This document shows, piece after piece, positions 1 to 8,128 of a stretch of 18,710 nt of DNA. The position numbers and the translations under genes are program-made. The notes below the pieces were generated by a model, which saw only the letters and a list, made by a program, of their open reading frames with translations, made no database searches and was not told the origin of the DNA. Numbering within the stretch: position 1 is the stretch's first letter; each line of letters begins with the position of its first letter. This DNA is from an uncultured Pedobacter sp. Lineage in GTDB: Bacteria > Bacteroidota > Bacteroidia > Sphingobacteriales > Sphingobacteriaceae. The stretch lies in the NCBI GenBank assembly GCA_946478755.1, contig CAMLDJ010000087.1, positions 1-18,710 of the forward strand, given 5' to 3'.

Positions 1-2787
1 GTAACTGATAAAGTTGCTGAGGCACCTAGAAAAAATGTTGAATTTGAAAATGAAGGAGTTCTAGTTAAAAACCTTCATGCTTATACTCCTCCGGTCGAAA
101 AGCTTAAGGAAGAAACTCCGGCTGCTGAGAAAGCAGAAGAGAAAACTGATGAAGGCGCCTTACCTGGTGTGAAGATAGTAGGAAAGATCAATCTTGATGA
201 TTTAAATGCTAAAACACGCCCTGTTAAAAGAGAGGACACTCCTGCACCTGCAGCTAAGGCCGAGACGCCTGCTGCACCTGTTGCACCTGTTGAAAAAGCC
301 CCTGAGCCGGTCAAGGAAGTAGAGAAGCCGGTTGAACAGCCTGTTGCAGAAATAAAATCTGAACCTGTTAAGCCTGTGGAAACACCTAAAGCCGAGGAGC
401 AGCCAAAGCCGGTTGCTGAGGCGCCCGTGGTTAAAGCTCCTGAGCCTGTAGTTACGCCGAAAGTAACTCCTGAACCGCCAAAAGTTGAAAAGCCCGAAGA
501 GACTGAAGTGATTAAAGCACGTTCGGTAAAGCTTTCTGGCCCAAACATCATTGGAAAAATTACCTTGCCGGTAACGCCTGACCGTAAATCACAGCCTGTT
601 GCTTCTTCGGGAGAAAGTGCTGACGCAAAGAGAAAGCGTAAACGTAAGAAGACACCTGGAGGACATCCGGGACAGGGTGGTCATGGACAACCACAGCAGG
701 GAGCTCAGCAAGCTGGGCAGCCTGGACAAGGCGGACAGCCGGGACAACCAAAACCTGCACCTACGTTTGGTAACAGACCGGATTTTAGAAATAACACAAA
801 CAATACAGCCAACAGGCCTAATTTCAGGAATAACAAGCCAGGAGCTCCTTCTGGCGGACCGAAAGAAGAGCCTACGGAAAAAGAAATACAAGATCAGATC
901 AAAGCAACACTTGCCCGTTTAAGTGGAGCTGGTAAATCTGGTAAATTTGCTCAGCGCGCTAAATTACGTCGTCAGAAGCGTGATGATGTGGCCATGTCTG
1001 CCGATGAAGCAGCAATGGAGCAGGAGTTACAATCCCGTGTACTTAAGGTGACGGAATTTGTGACCGCAAATGAGCTGGCGACCATGATGGATGAGCCGGT
1101 TACAAAAATTATCGCGACTTGTATGAGTCTGGGTATGTTTGTATCGATTAACCAGCGTTTGGATGCAGAGACCTTAACGATTGTTGCTGATGAGTTTGGT
1201 TACGAAATACAATTCGTTAAGCCGGATGATGAAAGTGACATTGTTATTGAGGAAGAGGATTCAGAAGAAGATTTATTGCCAAGAGCACCAGTGGTAACCA
1301 TTATGGGACACGTGGATCATGGTAAGACTTCCTTACTGGATTATATCCGTAAAGCGAATGTGGTTGCAGGTGAGGCCGGTGGTATTACCCAGCACATTGG
1401 TGCTTATATGGTAACTACCTCCACAGGTAAGAAAGTAACCTTCCTGGATACACCGGGTCACGAGGCCTTTACGGCGATGCGTGCACGTGGTGCCAAGGTA
1501 GCGGATATTGCGATTATCGTTATCGCGGCGGATGATGCCGTGATGCCTCAGACAAAAGAGGCGATCAATCACGCACAGGCTGCAGGTGTACCATTGGTAT
1601 TTGCTTTTACTAAGATTGATAAACCGGGTGCGAACTCTGATAAAATACGTGAACAATTATCTATTATGAATATCCTGGTTGAGGATTGGGGAGGTAACTT
1701 CCAGTCGCAGGAGATTTCTGGTAAGAGCGGTTTAAATGTAGATCTGCTTTTAGAAAAGGTATTATTGGAAGCGGAATTATTAGACCTCAAGGCTAATCCT
1801 GCCAAGCGTGCTACGGGTAGTGTAATTGAGGCTACGCTGGATAAAGGACGTGGTATTGTGACTACGGTTCTGGTTCAGGCAGGTACCTTAAAGGTTGGTG
1901 ATCCTATCCTTGCAGGTAGCTATAGCGGACGTGTTAAAGCCTTGTTTAATGAACGTGGACAGAAAGTAGATAAGGCAGGCCCATCGGTACCCGTACAGGT
2001 ACTGGGTATGCAGGGCGCACCTACTGCAGGAGATAAATTTAATGCGCTGGAAAGCGAAGTTGAAGCCAGGGAGATTGCGAACAAACGTTTACAATTGATG
2101 CGTGAGCAGGGACTGCGTACACAGAAACACATTACGTTGGATGAGATCGGCCGTCGTTTGGCGATTGGTAACTTTAAAGAGCTTAATCTGATCGTTAAAG
2201 GTGACGTGGATGGTTCTATCGAGGCTTTATCCGATTCACTATTGAAATTATCTACTCCAGAGATCCAGATCAATATCATTGGCAAGGCCGTAGGTCAGAT
2301 CTCTGAATCTGATGTATTGCTGGCTTCGGCATCGGATGCGATCATCATCGGTTTCCAGGTTCGTCCGTCAACTGGTGCGCGTAAACTGGCAGAAGCTGAA
2401 CAGATCGATATCCGTTTATATTCTATCATCTACGATGCGATCAACGAGATCAAGGCGGCGATGGAAGGTATGCTTGCACCGGAGTTTGAAGAGAAGATTA
2501 CAGCTAACGTGGAGATCAGAGAGACCTTCAAAATCACTAAGGTTGGTACGATTGCCGGTTGTATGGTGTTGGATGGTACCATAACCCGTAACAGCAAGAT
2601 CCGTATCGTTAGGGATGGTGTGGTTGTTTACACCGGTGAACTGGCTTCATTGAAACGTTATAAAGATGACGTGAAGGAAGTGTCAAGAGGTTACGAGTGC
2701 GGATTGAACATTCAGAACTTTAATAACATTGAAGTAGGCGATATCGTTGAGGCTTACGAACAGGTTGAAGTGAAAAGGAAGTTGTAA
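1..2787 (+). CDS. infB: Translation initiation factor IF-2 (5' end outside the window)
   Basis: IF-2 is the GTPase that brings initiator fMet-tRNA to the 30S subunit and promotes 50S joining. The frame is open from base 1 and ends with TAA at 2785-2787, so 928 codons are visible and the start lies upstream. In visible numbering, residues 1-200 are a Pro/Glu/Ala/Lys-rich linker, about 220-252 are Gly/Gln/Pro-rich and about 257-281 are Asn/Arg-rich. The IF2_N-type domain is at about 341-405. The G domain shows G1 GHVDHGKT (bases 1306-1329), G3 DTPGH (1447-1461) and G4 TKID (1609-1620). The EF-Tu-like domain 2 and the IF-2 C-terminal domains follow, ending in EVKRKL. A GTG at 169 is in frame, but the preceding 56 codons have the same linker composition, so it is not the gene start. 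The G4 Asn is replaced by Thr. The identification is certain; the true start is unknown. Confidence 0.97.
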   Translation, partial: VTDKVAEAPRKNVEFENEGVLVKNLHAYTPPVEKLKEETPAAEKAEEKTDEGALPGVKIVGKINLDDLNAKTRPVKREDTPAPAAKAETPAAPVAPVEKAPEPVKEVEKPVEQPVAEIKSEPVKPVETPKAEEQPKPVAEAPVVKAPEPVVTPKVTPEPPKVEKPEETEVIKARSVKLSGPNIIGKITLPVTPDRKSQPVASSGESADAKRKRKRKKTPGGHPGQGGHGQPQQGAQQAGQPGQGGQPGQPKPAPTFGNRPDFRNNTNNTANRPNFRNNKPGAPSGGPKEEPTEKEIQDQIKATLARLSGAGKSGKFAQRAKLRRQKRDDVAMSADEAAMEQELQSRVLKVTEFVTANELATMMDEPVTKIIATCMSLGMFVSINQRLDAETLTIVADEFGYEIQFVKPDDESDIVIEEEDSEEDLLPRAPVVTIMGHVDHGKTSLLDYIRKANVVAGEAGGITQHIGAYMVTTSTGKKVTFLDTPGHEAFTAMRARGAKVADIAIIVIAADDAVMPQTKEAINHAQAAGVPLVFAFTKIDKPGANSDKIREQLSIMNILVEDWGGNFQSQEISGKSGLNVDLLLEKVLLEAELLDLKANPAKRATGSVIEATLDKGRGIVTTVLVQAGTLKVGDPILAGSYSGRVKALFNERGQKVDKAGPSVPVQVLGMQGAPTAGDKFNALESEVEAREIANKRLQLMREQGLRTQKHITLDEIGRRLAIGNFKELNLIVKGDVDGSIEALSDSLLKLSTPEIQINIIGKAVGQISESDVLLASASDAIIIGFQVRPSTGARKLAEAEQIDIRLYSIIYDAINEIKAAMEGMLAPEFEEKITANVEIRETFKITKVGTIAGCMVLDGTITRNSKIRIVRDGVVVYTGELASLKRYKDDVKEVSRGYECGLNIQNFNNIEVGDIVEAYEQVEVKRKL

Positions 2788-2808
2788 AACTTCGTAAGAT
2801 TATATTTT

Positions 2809-2846
2809 AAAGCGCATTGGAGTTTATCTTCAATGCGCTTTTTTTA
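2809..2846 (+). terminator. Rho-independent terminator of infB
   Basis: The 11-base arms AAAGCGCATTG (2809-2819) and CAATGCGCTTT (2831-2841) pair perfectly around an 11-base loop and run into a T tract. It lies 21 bases after the infB stop. The hairpin is nearly identical to the one at 4843-4881 behind the next gene. Confidence 0.9.
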
Positions 2847-2941
2847 TGGTGACTCTTTTACTTAAGTTAATTGGGAATATTTTAAAATTTATAGTAAGAA
2901 TTCATTGACGTAATGACGTAGTTCATTCGCGTAGTGAAAGT

Positions 2942-2988
2942 GTGCTTTCATGTAAAGCGAAGGCTTAATCAATATTTTGTGAATAGAT
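2942..2988 (+). repeat. Diverged 47-base direct repeat, left copy
   Basis: Aligned by eye without gaps to 5189-5235, with 33 of 47 positions identical. The ends match best: GTGCTT on the left and a 14-base identical core TTTTGTGAATAGAT on the right (2975-2988). The two copies flank the cytolysin-like gene. Part of the similarity could reflect the AT-rich composition. Confidence 0.5.
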
Positions 2989-3203
2989 TTAGTCAAAAAT
3001 ATATCTGAACAACTTATTATATAACGTTCTCAAATTATGATTTCTATTTCTTACTTCTATATAAGCAATCCGACTGCTCTCAATCACATTATTATTCCTG
3101 CAACTTATCAGCCAGCAGGCCGGGGTTTAGATTGAGCATTTATTAAAACTTTAGAGGAAGCCGAAAATCTTAAAAAGAGTAGGCAATTAATTATAATCCA
3201 ATC

Positions 3204-4754
3204 ATGCTCATCAAAACAGCTATGCTAAAAAAATTACCCTATTTATTTCTATTACTTATTGTACTTACTTCTTGTCAAAAAAAAGAACTTGCTGAATTTT
3301 CTAATCAAGATCAAATTACTAACGACTTAAATCAATTTAGAGACCTGAAATCTCCAACTATTGCAAAATACTCTTTCAAGGATTTTGTTTCTCCAACGTT
3401 GATGAGTATGAGCACGAATGACAATTCTGGATGTATTACGACTTTACATACTCAGTCTCAACAGTTTGATAAGCTTAGTGTGCTTGACCCGACTTCAGAT
3501 ATTCTATATGTTGGGTCTCTGTTTGATGGCAATACCATTCAAACGGGTGAATATATTCCAATTTTTCTTTCGGAGGACTATGTTAGAAAGCCAATTACGA
3601 TTTCAGTATCTATTCAGGGTAGTTCCGGAATCGTAGCTAAAACTATCGAGCCTGCTTTAAGCACCTATAGAACTGCAATGCAAGAGATAACCAACGCTGA
3701 AATTAATGGTGAGCAACCAGCTGCCTTTACGTTCGAAGTAAAAAAAGTCAGGTCGAAAAGAGAAGTGGTGATGAATATTGGAGCCGCCTTAAATGTTGGA
3801 GGTAGTTTGTTCACCTCAACTTTTAATTTTGATGAAACCAGTACAACCACTAGAAATTTCTACTTACTTAAGATTTATCAGAAGTTTTATTCAGCTGATA
3901 TAAACATCCCTCAAGACGGGAACTTATTTAATAAGCCAGCAAGTTATGAGAGTAATGTTGCTCCCGTTTATGTATCGGGAATAGATTATGGAAGAAGTGC
4001 TTACCTGTTAATAGAAAGCTCATACGATTCAACGCGGGTTAAAAATGCTTTAAAAACAACTTTTGATTTTTGGAAAATCGATGGAAGTGCGAATATAAGT
4101 AAAGAAGTGCAAGATGTTACCGATGAGATGACCATTAGTGGAACTGCAATAGGGGGCTCATCGAGTTTAGCTGCAGAAACAATCAGTGGATTGGAGTCGT
4201 TTCACAACTATGTAATCAGGAGTGGAAATTTGACACCGAATTCACGAGGAGCTATTATTGCATACAGAATGCGTAATGCAAAAAATCATGCTATCTATAA
4301 TACTATGATTAATGGCGACTATTATGTTCGTGATTGTTCTGGAGCTAAGCGATTATTATATAATTTCTATTCGACACAGTTTGGACACATATATACCATC
4401 AATAGTAATTTTGCTAATGAGCGTCCAGGTTGGAGACGGATAACAAACGATCCGATTTATGTTTATGGAACTCAGGTTGCCGGATCCGTTCCTGTATATA
4501 TTATGCAACATAGGAGTCGGGCTGTATATTGTTTAACTACTAACAATACGATTGATCTTGATGTCTGGGCATCAACCGGACAGCCTGATTTTTATGCGTA
4601 CAAAGTGCCAGGTGATTTCAGAGTCCCAATTCACCAGTTCTATAATCCTCAGTTTCCTACTCATGGATACTTTTATGATATAACATATAATCCTCTGGCC
4701 AATGGATGGGTTGAAAATGGCATCAAGTTTTATGCATTCAATTCTCCAAATTAG
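3204..4754 (+). CDS. Cytolysin-like (CDC/thiol-activated cytolysin superfamily) lipoprotein with DUF5648-like C-terminus
   Basis: The product is 516 residues from the first ATG. The ATG at 3222 gives a tighter signal peptide and is an equally good start, and neither has a Shine-Dalgarno sequence. A lipobox LTSC places the lipidated Cys at residue 24. Residues of about 85-378 follow the order of the perfringolysin-type core: RKPITISVSIQG (128-139), ALNV (195-198), YQKFYSADINIP (225-236), APVYVSGIDYGR (253-264) and the Gly-Gly pair 317-318. In the known family these correspond to RKPININIDLPG, SALNV, YKQIFYTVSADLP, APPLMVSNVAYGR and the GG hinge. The Trp-rich undecapeptide and domain 4 are absent. 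Instead residues of about 384-512 form three repeats of about 45 residues (each ending near YVY, YAY or YAF) that resemble DUF5648. It is therefore probably a surface or secreted pore-forming protein anchored by lipid; its target is unknown. The assignment rests on recalled motifs, not a search. Confidence 0.8.
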   Translation: MLIKTAMLKKLPYLFLLLIVLTSCQKKELAEFSNQDQITNDLNQFRDLKSPTIAKYSFKDFVSPTLMSMSTNDNSGCITTLHTQSQQFDKLSVLDPTSDILYVGSLFDGNTIQTGEYIPIFLSEDYVRKPITISVSIQGSSGIVAKTIEPALSTYRTAMQEITNAEINGEQPAAFTFEVKKVRSKREVVMNIGAALNVGGSLFTSTFNFDETSTTTRNFYLLKIYQKFYSADINIPQDGNLFNKPASYESNVAPVYVSGIDYGRSAYLLIESSYDSTRVKNALKTTFDFWKIDGSANISKEVQDVTDEMTISGTAIGGSSSLAAETISGLESFHNYVIRSGNLTPNSRGAIIAYRMRNAKNHAIYNTMINGDYYVRDCSGAKRLLYNFYSTQFGHIYTINSNFANERPGWRRITNDPIYVYGTQVAGSVPVYIMQHRSRAVYCLTTNNTIDLDVWASTGQPDFYAYKVPGDFRVPIHQFYNPQFPTHGYFYDITYNPLANGWVENGIKFYAFNSPN

Positions 4755-4842
4755 TATTACCTAATTATTGAAAAATAAACTTGTTTATAGAATCGACTCC
4801 TTTAGGGTATTGTAGACTTTATAACTCTAAGGTATTTACAAG

Positions 4843-4881
4843 AAAGCGCATTGGAGGTAAACTTCAATGCGCAGTTTTTTT
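4843..4881 (+). terminator. Terminator of the cytolysin-like gene, near copy of the infB terminator
   Basis: The arms GCGCATTG and CAATGCGC pair around a short loop and are followed by AG and a T tract. It is 88 bases after the stop of the lipoprotein gene. Stem and flanks match the infB terminator at 2809-2846 almost base for base, differing mainly in the loop and just after the stem. Confidence 0.75.
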
Positions 4882-4970
4882 AAATACGATAGTTGAGAGC
4901 GGACGGTTTTTAGCAATCTTACAATAATAAATATTCATTACTAATAAGAGTAGTTTTACTGCCAGTCATG

Positions 4971-4998
4971 GTCGGAAGAGTTTTCTTCCGACTTTTTT
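4971..4998 (+). terminator. Strong intrinsic terminator hairpin
   Basis: Perfect 8-base arms GTCGGAAG (4971-4978) and CTTCCGAC (4985-4992) close a 6-base loop and are followed by six T. No gene ends just upstream except the lipoprotein gene, which already has its own hairpin, so this is a second, backup terminator or a relic of a lost gene. Confidence 0.8.
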
Positions 4999-5124
4999 AT
5001 TAAACACTTTGCATAAATAACTGATAGCCAATCGATAGTCATTTTGTTATGTTTAGCCACCGCATTACTCATAATCAATGATGCCATTCAAATGTGTGGG
5101 ACCTCGTAGCTCTTCCAGCGACGA

Positions 5125-5139
5125 TCCCGCGATGCGGGA
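5125..5139. repeat. GC-rich perfect palindrome, REP-like
   Basis: TCCCGC, spacer GAT, then GCGGGA: a perfect inverted repeat of 6 bases per arm in an otherwise AT-rich gap. There is no T tract, so it is not a typical terminator. It resembles a short repetitive extragenic palindrome, but only one copy lies in this window. Confidence 0.45.
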
Positions 5140-5188
5140 GACAGTAATTGAACACGTGAAAAAAGAACTGGTCGCAAGATATTAAAAG

Positions 5189-5235
5189 GTGCTTCTATGA
5201 AATGTGGGTATTTGACAAATTTTTTGTGAATAGAT
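5189..5235 (+). repeat. Diverged 47-base direct repeat, right copy
   Basis: Partner of 2942-2988 (33 of 47 identical without gaps). The 14-base core TTTTGTGAATAGAT is at 5222-5235. It lies about 80 bases before the methyltransferase start. Confidence 0.5.
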
Positions 5236-5315
5236 ATCAACCTCCTGTAAATTATTTATCTTCGTTAAAATTCGTATCAACGGGTCTTGAAAAGCTTAAG
5301 CGGGGATCAAACTAA

Positions 5316-6176
5316 ATGGGGTTAAAAAAAATATTTAGAACAAAGAAAATACTGCCGAAGGAAAAGCAGGTTAAAGTTGGGAACTACAAGTTGGTAGCAA
5401 ACTATGAGCATCCAATTGAAGAGTATCTAACTCAGTTTAAATATTATTCGAGGAATTTGCCGAGACTTGCTAAGTACATAGAAAGTAAATATCCGAAGTA
5501 TTCAATAATCGATGTAGGTGCAAATATTGGGGATACCATCGCTCTTTTTAGAAGCGCGGGAGTCGATCAATTAATCCATTCTGTTGAAGGAAATCCTGTC
5601 TATATAGAGTTATTGGTTCATAATTTATCCCTATTTAAAGATGTTGAACTTCACAAGACATTTTTAAGCGAAGAGTCTAAAGAAGAAAGTATTGTTATTG
5701 ACCATACAAATGGGACGGCAAACATAAGTACCGGAGCTGGTGAAGTTACAACAGTTGCTAAATTTGATGATCTTGTGGCTCAAAATAAAATTGAGAACAT
5801 CAAGCTGCTGAAAACAGATACCGACGGATTCGATTTTAAGATCTTAAGAGGCTCATTTGATACTATTAAAAGAGATAAGCCAGTTTTGTTTTTTGAATAT
5901 GATGTAGACTATCTCAGACAACAAAATGAGGATGGACTAAAAATCTTTGATAACCTTAAGGATTTCGGATATAATATTGCTCTTTATTATGACAACTTTG
6001 GCAAGTTTTTACTATCAACTGAAATAAGCAATACACATTTATTACAACAGCTTTATGCTTATATAAATAGAAAAGAGGATAGTGCTTTTCCATATTACGA
6101 TGTTTGTTTATTCCATGAGAATGACAATGACTTGGCCGACTTCTGTATCAAAAAGGAGATGGAGTTTTACAGCTAA
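5316..6176 (+). CDS. FkbM family methyltransferase
   Basis: A 286-residue SAM-dependent methyltransferase of the FkbM type (PF05050), a family that O-methylates sugars or other secondary metabolites in glycan and polyketide clusters. The SAM-binding motif I is IIDVGANIGDT (64-74), the acidic residue after strand 2 is Glu91 (SVEGNP), and the family motif KTDTDGFDFKIL is at 166-177, followed by FFEYD. The N-terminal 60 residues are a basic lead-in. A weak Shine-Dalgarno-like GGGGA precedes the ATG. Next to glycosyltransferases it most likely methylates a sugar of the surface glycan, possibly as a capping step; the acceptor cannot be told. Its last 29 bases overlap the 3' end of the convergent GT4 gene. 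Confidence 0.88.
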   Translation: MGLKKIFRTKKILPKEKQVKVGNYKLVANYEHPIEEYLTQFKYYSRNLPRLAKYIESKYPKYSIIDVGANIGDTIALFRSAGVDQLIHSVEGNPVYIELLVHNLSLFKDVELHKTFLSEESKEESIVIDHTNGTANISTGAGEVTTVAKFDDLVAQNKIENIKLLKTDTDGFDFKILRGSFDTIKRDKPVLFFEYDVDYLRQQNEDGLKIFDNLKDFGYNIALYYDNFGKFLLSTEISNTHLLQQLYAYINRKEDSAFPYYDVCLFHENDNDLADFCIKKEMEFYS

Positions 6177-7272
6177 GTTGGCCGGTTAACTCTTTATACA
6201 TATTGACCGTTGCTGCGAGGCATTTTTCCAATGTATAACTTCGGAGTTTTATCTTTCCGTCGTTAACAAGTTGCTTCCTGAGTACTTCGTCTTTTATCAA
6301 CAAATGAATTTTGCTTATGAGCGACGGCATTGAGTCCGGATCAAAGTAAAGAGCAGCGTCTCCTGCTATTTCGGGAAAACAGCTGCAGTTACTTAGCAAG
6401 ACTGGACAATCATTTTTGAAAGCTTCAAGTATTGGAATGCCAAATCCTTCATAAAGGGAAGGAGACACAAAGCAGATTGCATTATTATAGAGCGTATTTA
6501 ATTGGTTATCTGTTGCAGATAAATGCAAGGTTTTGCTTAAGATTTGATGGTCAGTTAGAAAATCACTTTCTTCTACACTAAGTGGTCCTCCTCCTGTCAA
6601 TACTAAATGCAGGGTATTATCAGTTTCGGCTATCTCCTTAAAGGCTTTGGCAAGAAAGAGAAAGTTTTTATATCCGCCTCTGCTCCCTACAAAAAGAATA
6701 TAACGTTCAGGGAGCCGCTCAACCGTTTCATATTGTGGGGCATCCGTATTAATACCATGAGGTATTACTTTAATTCTGCTTTCTTCTATATTAAGATACC
6801 TTATGATGTCTTTTTTGGTAGTTTCCGATATGGCAATGATACGGTCCGCTGCATCGGCCATTTCCTTCTTCTGTTGTGGCGTAGGATCATCAGGAGAAAA
6901 AAATTGCGGAAACCGTTCGTAAACCATATCGTGAATCGTGATTACTAAAGGTTTTTTTAGATATTTAAGACAATAAGGGTCAAAATAGGTAGCATGAAAC
7001 ACGTCGAAATTATTCTTTTTTAAGAGGTATTTACAGTACTTTCTGTTTTTTTGATATATATCGGGCTTATTTCTTGTCAAATATTTGAATATTAGTCCTT
7101 CTAATCCTTGATCTAACGCTTTTTGGTAATAGTCCCTGGAATAAAGAAATCCTAATATTGCTTTTATTTCTTCATTTTTTTGAAGACCTTTTATAATATT
7201 TGCAAAATATCGCGAAATGCCACCGTATACCTGTAGACTGAATATCTGGTGATCGAATAGAACTTTTATCAT
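6148..7272 (-). CDS. Glycosyltransferase family 4 (GT-B fold)
   Basis: A 374-residue GT-B enzyme that would transfer a sugar from a nucleotide donor in the cytoplasm. The N-terminus has the glycine-rich acceptor-side loop VYGGISRYF (15-23). The C-terminal half has VIPHGI, FVGSRGGYKN and the GT4 signature EGFGIPILEAF (275-285) with the paired glutamates seven residues apart. I chose the ATG at 7270-7272; the frame continues six codons further to a TTG, which adds nothing. It reads against its neighbours: convergent with the FkbM gene, with a 29-base overlap of coding ends, and divergent from the GT2 gene at 7343. The sugar specificity is unknown. Confidence 0.9.
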   Translation of the reverse strand: MIKVLFDHQIFSLQVYGGISRYFANIIKGLQKNEEIKAILGFLYSRDYYQKALDQGLEGLIFKYLTRNKPDIYQKNRKYCKYLLKKNNFDVFHATYFDPYCLKYLKKPLVITIHDMVYERFPQFFSPDDPTPQQKKEMADAADRIIAISETTKKDIIRYLNIEESRIKVIPHGINTDAPQYETVERLPERYILFVGSRGGYKNFLFLAKAFKEIAETDNTLHLVLTGGGPLSVEESDFLTDHQILSKTLHLSATDNQLNTLYNNAICFVSPSLYEGFGIPILEAFKNDCPVLLSNCSCFPEIAGDAALYFDPDSMPSLISKIHLLIKDEVLRKQLVNDGKIKLRSYTLEKCLAATVNMYKELTGQLSCKTPSPF

Positions 7273-7280
7273 TACTTTTG
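7273..7280 (+). promoter_or_regulatory. -7 box for the GT2 pair at 7343
   Basis: TACTTTTG matches TAnnTTTG and lies 62 bases before the ATG at 7343. There is no good TTG at the usual upstream distance (TGG at 7248-7250 is the nearest), so this is a partial promoter match. Confidence 0.4.
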
Positions 7281-7324
7281 TCTCGTGCAATAACTCGATA
7301 AGCGAATTAACGTTTATTGCTTAC

Positions 7325-7353
7325 CAAAATTAAATTGTTAATATGTTTTCCAA
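7325..7353 (-). promoter_or_regulatory. Bacteroidota-type promoter for the GT4 gene
   Basis: On the minus strand a TTG (7353-7351) is followed after 18 bases by TAATTTTG (7332-7325), a full match to TAnnTTTG. Transcription would begin near 7320, giving a leader of about 50 bases. The -33 element lies inside the start of the divergent GT2 coding sequence. Confidence 0.5.
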
Positions 7354-8128
7354 CTCGCCAAAAATATCAATTATAACGATTAATTATAATAATGCGGAAG
7401 GATTGAACAAAACTATAGATTCGGTTACCGCTCAGAGCTATAAAAACATAGAGTATTTGATTATTGACGGTGGCTCAGACGACGGTAGTGTTGAGATTAT
7501 AGAGCGCCACAGCAATGGAATCTATTATTGGGTGTCTGAACCTGACAAGGGTATTTACAATGCGATGAATAAAGGAATTGAGGCTTGTACGGGAGATTAC
7601 TTGCTTTTCCTTAACAGCGGAGATACTTTGACTCAGGAAGGCATATTGGAGCAGGCTGTTGACTTGGGAATGGATAAGGATCTGGTTTATGGAGACATTG
7701 TGTTTGTCAAAGATGGGCAGCGTAAAGAATGGCCTTCTACAACTCAACTTTCTTTTGATACTTTTCGTGCCGGGGGACTGCCTCACCCCTGTACATTTAT
7801 TAAAAGATCATTATTTGAACTGGTAGGTCCTTATAATGAAGAACATCTCATCGTATCTGACTGGGAGTTTTTCTTGCTAGCTACCTGCAAATACAATGCA
7901 AGCTATAAGCACATCCATTTGTTCATTTGTGATTTTTGCGAGGAAGGAATCAGTTCCGATCCCCTTAATCAGGCCCTTATACAGGAAGAACGTAATTCCG
8001 TCCTTCAACATCACTTTTCTTTTTTCTTAGATGATTATAAAAGCTATGACCTTATGAAGAAGGAGCTGAGTAAAGTGATGTTTTTTGTGAGAATAAAGCG
8101 CTTTTTTAAAAAAATAGAGCAAAAATGA
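7343..8128 (+). CDS. Glycosyltransferase family 2 (WcaA-like)
   Basis: A 261-residue GT-A enzyme. The first strand is ISIITINYNN, the nucleotide-binding motif is DGGSDDG (42-48), and EPDKGIYNAMNKGI (66-79) is typical of the GT2 subgroup found in colanic acid and other exopolysaccharide clusters. The metal-binding DXD position reads NSGD (91-94). The region after residue 140 has the usual acceptor motifs (GGLPHPCTFI, SDWEFFL). No transmembrane segment is seen, so it is a cytoplasmic or peripheral enzyme. Its TGA overlaps the ATG of the next glycosyltransferase as ATGA, which suggests translational coupling. Donor and acceptor are unknown. Confidence 0.9.
   Translation: MFSNSPKISIITINYNNAEGLNKTIDSVTAQSYKNIEYLIIDGGSDDGSVEIIERHSNGIYYWVSEPDKGIYNAMNKGIEACTGDYLLFLNSGDTLTQEGILEQAVDLGMDKDLVYGDIVFVKDGQRKEWPSTTQLSFDTFRAGGLPHPCTFIKRSLFELVGPYNEEHLIVSDWEFFLLATCKYNASYKHIHLFICDFCEEGISSDPLNQALIQEERNSVLQHHFSFFLDDYKSYDLMKKELSKVMFFVRIKRFFKKIEQK

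Larger units (their letters stand above)
2788..3203. other. AT-rich intergenic region upstream of the cytolysin-like gene
   Basis: After the infB terminator no coding frame is convincing in this stretch of 416 bases. It holds two tandem TGACGTA units (2906-2912 and 2914-2920), a small hairpin with arms TGAAAG/CTTTCA (2935-2950), and the left copy of the 47-base diverged repeat (2942-2988). I see no clean TAnnTTTG box, so the promoter of the downstream gene is not located. No tRNA-like fold was recognised. Confidence 0.6.
4755..5315. other. AT-rich intergenic region with two terminators, a palindrome and a repeat copy
   Basis: This stretch of 561 bases has no convincing gene. It contains the two hairpin terminators (4843-4881 and 4971-4998), a GC-rich palindrome (5125-5139) out of keeping with its surroundings, and the right copy of the 47-base repeat (5189-5235). 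A frame of 43 codons on the minus strand (4956-5087) runs through the second terminator and is not supported as a gene. No clear promoter for the downstream methyltransferase gene was found. Confidence 0.6.

Noticed and set aside
169..171. In-frame GTG as the start of infB or of a short IF-2 form
   Set aside because: The 56 codons before it are open and of the same composition, and no ribosome-binding signal precedes it; internal initiation cannot be supported from sequence alone.
81..551. Open frame of 156 codons on the minus strand within infB
   Set aside because: It is the antisense of the Pro/Glu/Lys-rich infB linker and gives only a Ser/Gly/Thr low-complexity product; the sense strand is certain IF-2.
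599..922. Plus-strand frame of 107 codons in another phase of infB
   Set aside because: It is a shadow of the Gly/Gln/Asn-rich linker with no recognisable domain.
2809..4881. The two similar hairpins as inverted ends of an insertion sequence
   Set aside because: Each is internally palindromic with a T tract and works as a terminator; there is no transposase between them and no target-site duplication was seen.
4956..5087. Minus-strand frame of 43 codons in the gap before the methyltransferase gene
   Set aside because: It runs through the strong hairpin at 4971-4998, has no promoter or family resemblance, and its length is within chance for this region.
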